Of a stretch of 38,630 bases of DNA, positions 29,893-36,302 are shown piece after piece. The stretch is from the IMG/VR virus record IMGVR_UViG_3300050821_007392, positions 1-38,630 of that record; one strand, given 5' to 3'. Each line of letters starts with the position of its first letter. The first letter of the stretch is position 1. Made by a program: the position numbers and the translations under genes. This stretch comes from a virus. Under the pieces are notes generated by a model that was given only the letters and a program-made list of their open reading frames with translations, searched no databases and was not told the origin of the DNA.

Positions 29893-30053
29893 TTTTCAAA
29901 CCTCATTAAAATTTCATCATATAATAAGCTTATCTGCTCAGACCATTGCATTAAATCACTATCGACATCTTTTATATCTTCTATAGATTCAATGGCTAAT
30001 AATAATCCATCGAGGCAATTGGCTAAAATTTGCTTTTCATTTATTATAATCAT
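29889..30053 (-). CDS. Small array A protein 3, 54 aa
   Basis: MIIINEKQILANCL start, then an acidic helix (LLLAIESIEDIKDVDSDLM) and an amphipathic one. ATG 30053 lies inside the end of the 30037 gene (17-bp overlap). The N-terminus matches array protein 4 (MIISEKQIM), while the bodies differ. Unrecognised. Confidence 0.55.
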   Translation of the reverse strand: MIIINEKQILANCLDGLLLAIESIEDIKDVDSDLMQWSEQISLLYDEILMRFEN

Positions 30054-30288
30054 TATTTTCTATTTCCCTATCATTCATCTGTAAAATTAAAAATTTCTCA
30101 CTAAGTAATTGATTCTCTACATGACGAAGACTCGCATCCCGTAGAAATTTAATTTGAATCAAATTATTTAATAAAATTCTTTTTTTACATAATTTACATT
30201 GATAAAAACTTAATCCTAAAAATCTACGCTCATAAAATTGATGCTCCAATAAAGTGGAGCATATAGTGGATTTTTCATTTATTATCAT
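30037..30288 (-). CDS. Small array A protein 2 with CxxC knuckle, 83 aa
   Basis: MIINEKSTICST start, a middle with CKLCKK (a half zinc site) and a long helical C-terminal half. Its stop lies 17 bp inside the next gene, and its C-terminal NDYNK is written over the ATGATTATAATAAATGA junction. Unrecognised. Confidence 0.6.
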   Translation of the reverse strand: MIINEKSTICSTLLEHQFYERRFLGLSFYQCKLCKKRILLNNLIQIKFLRDASLRHVENQLLSEKFLILQMNDREIENNDYNK

Positions 30289-30481
30289 TACAATACCTTC
30301 CCCATTCTACACAGGCATAATTCAGTTCTTTAGATAAATCAAGTGCAGTTTTTCTGTATGTGTCCCAGTCTTCAATTTTTTCTAATTGTAAAAGTGCATT
30401 AACAACATCTTTCGTTCGATTTTTAAGCCATTCGTGTCTTGGTGAAAGACCCAAGGTTGTTTTATCACTTATTATTATCAT
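30275..30481 (-). CDS. Small array A protein 1, 68 aa
   Basis: ATG 30481 is preferred (GGTGATG upstream and an ATGA overlap with a microORF). MIIISDKTTLGLSPRHEWLKNRTKDVVNALLQLE, then helices. It ends NDNK over the start of array protein 2, the same trick as at the next junction. Unrecognised. Confidence 0.6.
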   Translation of the reverse strand: MIIISDKTTLGLSPRHEWLKNRTKDVVNALLQLEKIEDWDTYRKTALDLSKELNYACVEWGRYCNDNK

Positions 30482-30561
30482 TTCATCACCCAAGCAAGAC
30501 TTAAGAATACACAGCAAAATTTAATACAACTACAAATTACTACAATATCATCATGTGACAT
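30478..30561 (-). CDS. Cys-rich membrane microprotein candidate, 27 aa
   Basis: ATG 30561 has AGGA 8 bp before it. One hydrophobic segment (IVVICSCIKFCCVFLSLAWV, residues 6-25) carries Cys at 10, 12, 16 and 17. Its TGA overlaps the array A first ATG (ATGA), so it would lead that operon by coupling. A chance ORF is possible, but ribosome site, overlap and membrane profile agree. Confidence 0.45.
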   Translation of the reverse strand: MSHDDIVVICSCIKFCCVFLSLAWVMK

Positions 30562-30636
30562 TATTAAATCCTACCTAAATAACCAATATCGAATTAGAAT
30601 ACAAATCGACAATAAAATAAAGGACAAGGAAGTTTT

Positions 30637-30798
30637 ATGATAAACCCAAATCTAAATCTCGTAATGGGAATTATTCTCATAACCACAGTAATTTTGTTTT
30701 TTCTTCCCTCATGTTGCTGCTATGATTATGAAATGGGAATAGAAAAAAATCAGAATTCATCTTTAAGAAATCAGAGAATTGTACATCACAATTATTGA
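30637..30798 (+). CDS. Small membrane protein with Cys cluster, 53 aa
   Basis: AAGGAAG precedes ATG 30637. One transmembrane segment (about residues 8-23, VMGIILITTVILFFLP) is followed by SCCC and a polar tail. It stands 7 bp before the DUF1003 gene and diverges from the microprotein of array A. It could be a holin, a spanin-like piece or an exclusion protein; nothing decides between these. Confidence 0.6.
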   Translation: MINPNLNLVMGIILITTVILFFLPSCCCYDYEMGIEKNQNSSLRNQRIVHHNY

Positions 30799-30805
30799 GA
30801 AAATC

Positions 30806-31204
30806 ATGATTGATGAACAACACGAACATGAGCTTATCAAAAAAGTAGACAAAAAGATTAAATCTGAAATATACGCAGACAAACCTAATTTAGCCGAACG
30901 TATGGCTGATAACGTCGCTGAATTTGGGGGCAGCTGGATATTCATTTTCTCATTTAATTTCTTCTTTTTCTCATGGATAGTATTTAACATGTGTATTTAT
31001 GCGTTTGATCCAGCACCCTTTATTGGTTTGAATTTGGTATTATCATTTATGGCTGTTGTACAGGTTCCCTTTGTGTTGATGTCGCAGAATCGTATTAGCA
31101 ACATAGACAGGAAGCGTGATTTGCGTGACCATGCTTTGAATTTGAAATTGGATTTAGAGATTCAGGAGTTGCATGATAAATTAGATTTATTGATTAAGAA
31201 ATAA
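30806..31204 (+). CDS. DUF1003 membrane protein, 132 aa
   Basis: ERMADNVAEFGGSWIFIFSF, two transmembrane segments (about 44-62 and 71-92) with FDPAPFIGLNLVLSFMAVVQVPFVLMSQNR between and after, then a charged coiled-coil tail: this is the full DUF1003 layout. Function of the family is unknown; it is usually a bacterial chromosomal gene. ATG 30806 is preferred over TTG 30779. In this phage it may alter the envelope, exclude other phages or assist lysis. Confidence 0.9.
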   Translation: MIDEQHEHELIKKVDKKIKSEIYADKPNLAERMADNVAEFGGSWIFIFSFNFFFFSWIVFNMCIYAFDPAPFIGLNLVLSFMAVVQVPFVLMSQNRISNIDRKRDLRDHALNLKLDLEIQELHDKLDLLIKK

Positions 31205-31208
31205 TAAT

Positions 31209-31418
31209 TTACCAACAGTAATGACAATCCCAACAGCGATTACAACTATAATCTTGTCCAGCATTTTTATGCTCGCAATAGTTATCAATTATTTCTTCTA
31301 ATTTTTTGATTATAGGTATTAATAAAATACGAGTATCATTATCTTTATGTGAATTAATATGAGAAGAAATAACTCCAGCTATTTCTTCCAATTCTTCCTT
31401 CGTAAACTCATTCATCAT
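31209..31418 (-). CDS. Small array B protein 4 (FTKEEL family), 69 aa
   Basis: MMNEFTKEELEEIAGVISSHI start, a helical middle (LIPIIKKLEEIIDNYCEHK) and a Cys-rich C-terminus (CNRCWDCHYC) that may bind zinc. ATG 31418 shares a base with the previous stop (TGATG). Paralogue of the three genes before it. Ends 4 bp from the convergent DUF1003 gene. Confidence 0.7.
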   Translation of the reverse strand: MMNEFTKEELEEIAGVISSHINSHKDNDTRILLIPIIKKLEEIIDNYCEHKNAGQDYSCNRCWDCHYCW

Positions 31419-31630
31419 CAAAATTCTCGTTTGCATTTAGAGCATATAATTTTAGATTCGGTTGTTGTTAATTTACAAATTAATTCATGATCGCAATAAT
31501 TTTCTATCATGGATTGGATTTTTTCTTGAATCTTAAAAGTTTCTTTATCATGTGGATGGTTAAACTTTGCAATCCATACGCATAATATAACATTGATATC
31601 AATTAACTCCTCTTTCGTAAAATCATTCAT
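31418..31630 (-). CDS. Small array B protein 3 (FTKEEL family), 70 aa
   Basis: MNDFTKEELIDINVIL, middle IQEKIQSMIENYCDHELI and end CSKCKREF: same three blocks as the neighbours, with the zinc-like CxxC at the end. Its ATG overlaps the previous stop by 8 bp (ATGAATGA). Confidence 0.72.
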   Translation of the reverse strand: MNDFTKEELIDINVILCVWIAKFNHPHDKETFKIQEKIQSMIENYCDHELICKLTTTESKIICSKCKREF

Positions 31631-31856
31631 CCGAGAACCTTAATTTAGTACATTTAGCACATTTATCAATGATATTTTCACCATTTTGTGCTTGTAAAAT
31701 AGTTATCCATTCATGATGACAATAGTCATCAATCATGGATTGGATTTTATTCATTAATGGCTCATACATACTTTTAGACCAATTACTATGATAAAAATCT
31801 GCTTCAACACATTCACCGATTAATTCCAATTCTTCCTTGGTAAACTCATTCATCAT
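31623..31856 (-). CDS. Small array B protein 2 (FTKEEL family), 77 aa
   Basis: MMNEFTKEELELIGECVEADF, middle LMNKIQSMIDDYCHHEWI and end CAKCTKLRFSDE. It overlaps the gene before it by 11 bp. The block KIQSMI[ED][ND]YC.H is shared with array B protein 3 and shows true paralogy beyond the start region. Confidence 0.72.
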   Translation of the reverse strand: MMNEFTKEELELIGECVEADFYHSNWSKSMYEPLMNKIQSMIDDYCHHEWITILQAQNGENIIDKCAKCTKLRFSDE

Positions 31857-32058
31857 GAAACCTTTTGCATTCTGGACATGGTTTAATCATATTAACAGGC
31901 CATATTTTTTCACAAATTTCACTATAATTATCGATCATAGCTTGGATTTTATTAATAAGCGGTCTTTCTATTTTATCACACCAAGAATTTCCAAATTCCG
32001 TATAACACTCACCCCAATTTGATATAGATTCTAACTCTTCCTTAGTAAAATCATTCAT
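31846..32058 (-). CDS. Small array B protein 1 (FTKEEL family), 70 aa
   Basis: First of the array: MNDFTKEELESISNWGECYTEF, LINKIQAMIDNYSEICEKI, then CPECKRFHDE. A zinc knuckle of CxxC type closes the protein. AAGGATAAT lies upstream of the ATG. Family function unknown; a small adaptor or inhibitor is possible. Confidence 0.72.
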   Translation of the reverse strand: MNDFTKEELESISNWGECYTEFGNSWCDKIERPLINKIQAMIDNYSEICEKIWPVNMIKPCPECKRFHDE

Positions 32059-32136
32059 TAATAATTATCCTTAAAATTGCCCATTCGCGCACCAGAGGGC
32101 TGCTGGCTCAATAACCTTCAGGGGGCTTGCGCATTT
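32059..32136 (-). other. Structured gap between helicase and array B
   Basis: The 78-bp gap contains TGCGCA and GCGC repeats able to pair over about 45 nt (GCGCA with TGCGC on the minus strand), plus CCAG/CTGG. It may stop part of the helicase transcript or separate expression of array B. No T-run, so it is not a standard terminator. Confidence 0.35.
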
Positions 32137-33840
32137 CTAAAAAACCTTTTTCTTAATCTTGTACCCTTTATGCTCATGTTTTATAAAAATAGTATGAGGC
32201 CAATTCGCCTGTTTAAGCATTTGCTCCATTTTTGAGCGTATTCCGATGAGATTGTACCATTTAGAAGATTCAATACAATGTTTTTTGATAAATTGCCCAT
32301 AAAAAACGCGTTTTGCCAGGTCATTTATCGGGCTGTAGTATTCATAAAACGTTATTGGCTTGCCTTTATCATTGATGCATTTATACAGTAGATTAATGCG
32401 AAATCCATTTCGCGTTTCACTCACTCCATAAGATGTTTTTACAACTTTGTACTCTTTTAGCTCGTCTTCAATCCCTTTGATACTTAGTTTATCATCTGGA
32501 TTAATTAATTCGGTTTTACATGACCTACATATTCGAGCTGTAATATCATTTTTTACACCACATTTTGAATTTGGGCAATCTTTAAATATGAAGTAGTATT
32601 TGCAGCGCTCAGTAGTATTTTGGTCACCGATACATCTTCTACTGTGCTCAGTATTCATTGAATGACATTCTGGGCATTCAATGTTGTACTCTTTGTCTTT
32701 ATCAGCCTCTTTCAAAGCATCGAGTAAAACCGGATTATCCCAATCACGATGTCGTTGAACATTACCTGCAAAATCCAGAATTAAGGCGTTTTCTTTTCCT
32801 GTTCCATTGGATAATCGCAATGCGCGTCCCATAGTTTGGATGAGTAAAACAAGGCTCTCGGTAGGACGTAAATAAGAAACAGTATCATAAGCAGGAATAT
32901 CAATTCCAACACTAATAATTGCAATATTGACAAGATATTTAATTTTCCCTTCCCTAGCCCTTTCGATGATGCCTTCTCTTTCATCTTCCTTGGTTTCCCC
33001 TAAAATTATTGCTGATTCATTCTTAGGTAAATACGATAAAATTTCATTAGCATGGCTTTTATTTGTAGCAAATATAAACACACCAAATCGATTTTGTTGC
33101 GTCATTATATGGACTATTTGCTCACATATTGCCTTAGTAGTTTCATGACTTTTATTAATTACAGAATCTAATTCCTTTTCATTAAACGTACCATTTTGCT
33201 TTATCTTAACTCGTGAAAAATCCAATAGTAAATGGTCATCAATTTTAAATTCGGGCTTAACAAGATAGTCATTATCAATCAAGTATTCTGTACTAATGTT
33301 TCCCACTTTCGATTTAAAGAGGCATTCATCTCCGACAATTGAGAATCCTTTGTATCGGAAGTTTGTTCCTGTTGCCCCAAGCACGCGCATACCACTGTAA
33401 GACTGCTTGTAATGACGTAATATGCGTATAAAACCAGAGCGAGAGTTAAGATAATTAATACTATGGGCCTCATCAACAACAATGAGATTAAATTGTATTT
33501 TTGCAATCGATTCATTTTTATTAATTCCATTTAATACAGTTTGAGGGGTTCCAAATACAATTGGAGCACTTGAATCTTTGCATTTTAATGCAGCGCAGTA
33601 AATAGAGGATTTTCCGCCTTGTGAAACAAATGTTTCACAGTTATTTCTCACTAGCTGGGCGTTGTTTACAAGGCATAAAGCGCGCTTTCCGAGGTTTTGC
33701 ATCCTCAATAGTATGTCAGCAAGCATAAGGCTCTTTCCGCTTCCTACGCTTGCCATTAAGAGCACTGGATCATCGTTTTTTATGAGCGCATCCCAGCATT
33801 CTTTAATTGCTTGTTTTTGGTATTCCCTGAGTTGCTTCAA
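32137..33840 (-). CDS. SF2 DEAH-box helicase with zinc ribbons, 567 aa
   Basis: Residues count from TTG 33840, which has AAAGGA 7 bp upstream; a TTG at 33858 is alternative. REYQKQAIKE is the Q-like motif, SVGSGKS (about 31-37) Walker A, DEAH (about 123-126) motif II, GATGT (about 155-159) motif III and QTMGRALR (about 335-342) motif VI. Three CxxC-type ribbons follow at about 389-441 (CPECHS, CPNSKCG, CRSC). Phage relatives act in replication or recombination. It is the best helicase for the O-like initiator. Confidence 0.9.
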   Translation of the reverse strand: MKQLREYQKQAIKECWDALIKNDDPVLLMASVGSGKSLMLADILLRMQNLGKRALCLVNNAQLVRNNCETFVSQGGKSSIYCAALKCKDSSAPIVFGTPQTVLNGINKNESIAKIQFNLIVVDEAHSINYLNSRSGFIRILRHYKQSYSGMRVLGATGTNFRYKGFSIVGDECLFKSKVGNISTEYLIDNDYLVKPEFKIDDHLLLDFSRVKIKQNGTFNEKELDSVINKSHETTKAICEQIVHIMTQQNRFGVFIFATNKSHANEILSYLPKNESAIILGETKEDEREGIIERAREGKIKYLVNIAIISVGIDIPAYDTVSYLRPTESLVLLIQTMGRALRLSNGTGKENALILDFAGNVQRHRDWDNPVLLDALKEADKDKEYNIECPECHSMNTEHSRRCIGDQNTTERCKYYFIFKDCPNSKCGVKNDITARICRSCKTELINPDDKLSIKGIEDELKEYKVVKTSYGVSETRNGFRINLLYKCINDKGKPITFYEYYSPINDLAKRVFYGQFIKKHCIESSKWYNLIGIRSKMEQMLKQANWPHTIFIKHEHKGYKIKKKVF

Positions 33841-34066
33841 GTGACAATCCTTTGTCAAAGTCTGGATAATTCGGCATTTCTGCCCAGTGGGTTACTTTAA
33901 CAAATTCCCCATTAAATCCGTAAGAAGAATAAGGGAGATAAATACACCATCCCCTATCATCCAAAAACCCCATTGAAATGTTTTTTAAATAATCGTCCAT
34001 CATCCAATGAAATAATACTTTTTGTAACTTTTTTGGTGGTCGTTCATTAACATCAATCCATTTCAT
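33803..34066 (-). CDS. DUF551-like protein, 87 aa
   Basis: KWIDVNERPPKKLQKVLFHW at the start and VTHWAEMPNYPDF near the end are the two hallmark blocks of DUF551, a common small phage protein with no known function. ATG 34066 is preferred (the DUF551 N-terminus); 34078 is an alternative. Overlaps the helicase start by 38 bp. Confidence 0.8.
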   Translation of the reverse strand: MKWIDVNERPPKKLQKVLFHWMMDDYLKNISMGFLDDRGWCIYLPYSSYGFNGEFVKVTHWAEMPNYPDFDKGLSLEATQGIPKTSN

Positions 34067-34379
34067 TTTTTGCACCATTCAAAACCCATTCAACAGCTTT
34101 TTTATGCCCCTCTAGTGACTCATTCCAAGTAGAATATCTATCACAATATAATTCAATCCACCCATTTTCTTTATTAAAAACCATAGTTTCAAATAAAAGC
34201 GGAAGACCCTCTTCATAAGCATGGTCAATACCTAACCAAACAGTTGAAACTCTATGTCCATTTATTATTTCATCTTTAACATGTTTAGTATAATGCTTTC
34301 TCATGTTCATCATTTGCTCATTACACTTAATAGCATCACATGCTTCATATGTATGGTCGTCATTTAAATAATAGTACAT
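34053..34379 (-). CDS. Conserved phage protein of unknown function, 108 aa
   Basis: STVWLGIDHAYEEGLPLLFETMVFN followed by DRYSTWNESLEGHKKAVEWV is a pattern met in many tailed phages: the H-----G-PLLFETMVF block and the YSTW-E---GH block. Function is unknown; it usually lies among replication genes, as here. Overlaps its neighbours by 14-16 bp, so it is coupled. Confidence 0.82.
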   Translation of the reverse strand: MYYYLNDDHTYEACDAIKCNEQMMNMRKHYTKHVKDEIINGHRVSTVWLGIDHAYEEGLPLLFETMVFNKENGWIELYCDRYSTWNESLEGHKKAVEWVLNGAKNEMD

Positions 34380-34552
34380 GTTTTAATCTCTTTATCTAAA
34401 AAATCCTGCAATTCTAATACAGCCCGTTTATAACCCACATTATACCCACAAGCAAAACTGGCGGCGTCTTCATGAACTTGGTTAGGTAATTTTTCTGCTA
34501 TTTCTTTCAATTTATCGTTTATCCAATACTGAATATCCATATTAAATCCCAT
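34364..34552 (-). CDS. Hypothetical protein, 62 aa
   Basis: Start at ATG 34552 or at 34540 (MDIQYWIND). Helical (KLKEIAEKLPNQVHEDAASF, GYNVGYKRAVLELQDFLDKE). No strong ribosome site before either start. Part of the leftward early operon. Confidence 0.6.
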   Translation of the reverse strand: MGFNMDIQYWINDKLKEIAEKLPNQVHEDAASFACGYNVGYKRAVLELQDFLDKEIKTCTII

Positions 34553-34559
34553 GAAGACG

Positions 34560-35069
34560 TTATTTTCTTAAATATCTAATTAAGGCCAAAATTCCCAATA
34601 TACCAAAAAACAAAAAAACTAGATTCACTAATGTACCGAGCCCACTACTTACAGGTTGATAAGATGCCATAGCATAAGGCGAACCATCCATCATTGGGCC
34701 TTGTCCAGACATAACCGGAGCACCAGCTACAACCGTAGTATGATTATTATTTGCTAACGAACCTCCTAGGTAACCTCCCAATAACCCACTAAAAAAACCA
34801 CCTCCAAAACTTGGGATATACCCATACCCACCACCAGAATAATGGTGGTTATTAACAACCGTATTACCACTGGGTGATACATAGGTTCTAGGAGCAACAT
34901 AAGGTCTAGTTGGGGCGCTAGGCCTAGAATAACCACTACGCCCCGAACTTGATGAACTATAACTCCTGCCTCCACCGCTATATCCTGATCGTCCACCACC
35001 AGAATATCCAGCAAAAGCACAGGATATAAATGAAAACAGTAAAATACCAACCATTAATTTTTTTACCAT
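34560..35069 (-). CDS. Secreted or inner-membrane Gly/Ser-rich protein, 169 aa
   Basis: Signal peptide KKLMVGILLFSFISCAFA with probable cleavage before Gly21, then Tyr-Ser-Gly-Gly-Gly repeats (YSGGGRSGYSGGGRS) and Ser runs, a Pro-rich part, a glycine-rich middle (GGGFFSGLLGGYLGGSL), and a C-terminal transmembrane segment (LGTLVNLVFLFFGILGILALIRYL) ending basic. Such architecture is common in bacterial envelope proteins. An early-expressed envelope protein of a phage may act in exclusion or be a moron. Confidence 0.8.
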   Translation of the reverse strand: MVKKLMVGILLFSFISCAFAGYSGGGRSGYSGGGRSYSSSSSGRSGYSRPSAPTRPYVAPRTYVSPSGNTVVNNHHYSGGGYGYIPSFGGGFFSGLLGGYLGGSLANNNHTTVVAGAPVMSGQGPMMDGSPYAMASYQPVSSGLGTLVNLVFLFFGILGILALIRYLRK

Positions 35070-35272
35070 ATCTTAAATCCCTCCAATTCATCTATCAACA
35101 TTCGTGATGCGGTATTTAAATCATCATGATAAGCATAGTAATGGGCACCTTCATAATGTTTTGGGTAATATTTTATACCCCATTGTTCGCCTATTTCTGC
35201 TGGATTAAACCGAATCATAATTACACCATTATGTTCATTTGCTTTTTGAACTAACCGCTCTAATTCTGTCAT
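35063..35272 (-). CDS. Hypothetical protein, 69 aa
   Basis: TELERLVQKANEHNGVIMIRFNPAEIGEQWGIKYYPKHYEG: an alpha/beta protein with a helix start, a strand and aromatic turns. It overlaps tnpB by 38 bp and the secreted-protein gene by 7 bp. A small soluble partner is possible. Unrecognised. Confidence 0.65.
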   Translation of the reverse strand: MTELERLVQKANEHNGVIMIRFNPAEIGEQWGIKYYPKHYEGAHYYAYHDDLNTASRMLIDELEGFKIW

Positions 35273-35630
35273 TTTTTAATTCCTTTTTATGTTCAATAGT
35301 TAATGGATGTCGTTCAATTTGCTTTGGTTCAAATCCTGATAATAAAATTACCAATTCCTCTGGAGAAATGTTTTCAACTTCGTGAAGCATTTCGCGTACT
35401 TTAAATTTGCATTTGTCTAGGCGCTTATAATATAGAACAAAACCGTTTCCGTCCCAGAACAAGCATTTTATCTTATCTCGATTTGTATTATAAAATACGT
35501 AAATACTGCCGTCGTGGATGTGGGTTTCATTTTTTTGCTGAATGAATCGAGACAATCCATCTATTGATAATCTTAAATCCATCGGTTTTGAAGCTATAAA
35601 TACAGCTCTATTTTCATACGGTATCAACAT
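35235..35630 (-). CDS. tnpB: IS66-type accessory protein TnpB, 131 aa
   Basis: Close match to IS66 Orf2: MLIPYENRAVFIASKPMDLRLSIDGL, then IYVFYNTNRDKIKCLFWDGNGFVLYYKRL (MDLR at 17-20, the WDG block at 59-71). In IS66 elements TnpA, TnpB and the transposase TnpC form one operon. Here there is no tnpC and no IS ends, and the pair sits inside the phage recombination operon. Role here unknown; possibly domesticated. Confidence 0.9.
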   Translation of the reverse strand: MLIPYENRAVFIASKPMDLRLSIDGLSRFIQQKNETHIHDGSIYVFYNTNRDKIKCLFWDGNGFVLYYKRLDKCKFKVREMLHEVENISPEELVILLSGFEPKQIERHPLTIEHKKELKNDRIRAVSSKSK

Positions 35631-35631
35631 C

Positions 35632-36156
35632 TTATATATCCCTTAGTAATTCTATTATCTTAATGATTTTTATTGGTTCAATATTTGGGCTAACTTTAAC
35701 TTTTATTCCTTTGGATATGATTATCTCTAGGTCGTTTTGTTCTTTTATTATCTGCTGTTCAGGTTCATGCGTTTCTTGGTGCGCAATTTCTTTATTAGAT
35801 ACTTGTATAAAATTCATACTAACACCATCCCGATCCACTTTAGATTTATTTTCATACTCATTAATCAATTGATGATAATATGTATGTCGAATGTAATTTG
35901 CTAAGTCAGTTCTGTTAACTTTCCATTTTTTAGCGCATTTATTTAAACTTAAACCATTTTTGTGATTGCTTAATGCTGGTTCCATTTTTTTTATAAAATC
36001 AGATGTTAATTTTTTGGTCATTCTGATTGTATATTTAAAATTATTAAATCTTATGTAATTAATATTGTTTTTTGCACAAAATTTTCTTTGCGTTAACTCT
36101 GAATTTTCCCATTCCTTTAATTTTAAATATAAATATATTATTTCATCGTCGTTCAT
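35632..36156 (-). CDS. tnpA: IS66 TnpA-like protein, 174 aa
   Basis: An N-terminal helix-turn-helix part (QRKFCAKNNINYIRFNNFKY, then CAKKWKVNRTDLANYIRH) and the TnpA-typical C-terminus DLEIIISKGIKVKVSPNIEPIKIIKIIELL. Two HTH-like blocks are more than the usual TnpA (about 100-140 aa), so it may be extended. One base separates its stop from the tnpB start. Its ATG overlaps the zinc-protein stop (ATGA). Confidence 0.75.
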   Translation of the reverse strand: MNDDEIIYLYLKLKEWENSELTQRKFCAKNNINYIRFNNFKYTIRMTKKLTSDFIKKMEPALSNHKNGLSLNKCAKKWKVNRTDLANYIRHTYYHQLINEYENKSKVDRDGVSMNFIQVSNKEIAHQETHEPEQQIIKEQNDLEIIISKGIKVKVSPNIEPIKIIKIIELLRDI

Positions 36157-36299
36157 GTTTGGTCATCTTTATTAAAATCCTCTTCTACTTCACCCGAGCC
36201 TTCACAGGTAAAACACATATCTGTTCCACAACAGGCGGGGTCAGAACAACCCCACCAATCTTCATGCCTACCAAGTCCATTGCAATCCGGGCAATCCAT
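36153..36299 (-). CDS. Zinc-finger protein, 48 aa
   Basis: CPDCNGLGRH (3-12), C--P-CC (18-24) and CFTCEGSG (29-36): DnaJ-type CxxCxGxG knuckles. It lies between recT and tnpA, starts 4 bp after recT (AGGAGT upstream) and overlaps the tnpA start by 4 bp. Role in the recombination operon is unknown; a DNA-binding adaptor is possible. Confidence 0.75.
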   Translation of the reverse strand: MDCPDCNGLGRHEDWWGCSDPACCGTDMCFTCEGSGEVEEDFNKDDQT

Positions 36300-36302
36300 T
36301 TA

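Noticed and set aside
31209-32058. Array B as a CRISPR-like or DNA repeat array
   Set aside because: The units are coding genes of about 210 bp with diverged DNA; the similarity is at protein level.
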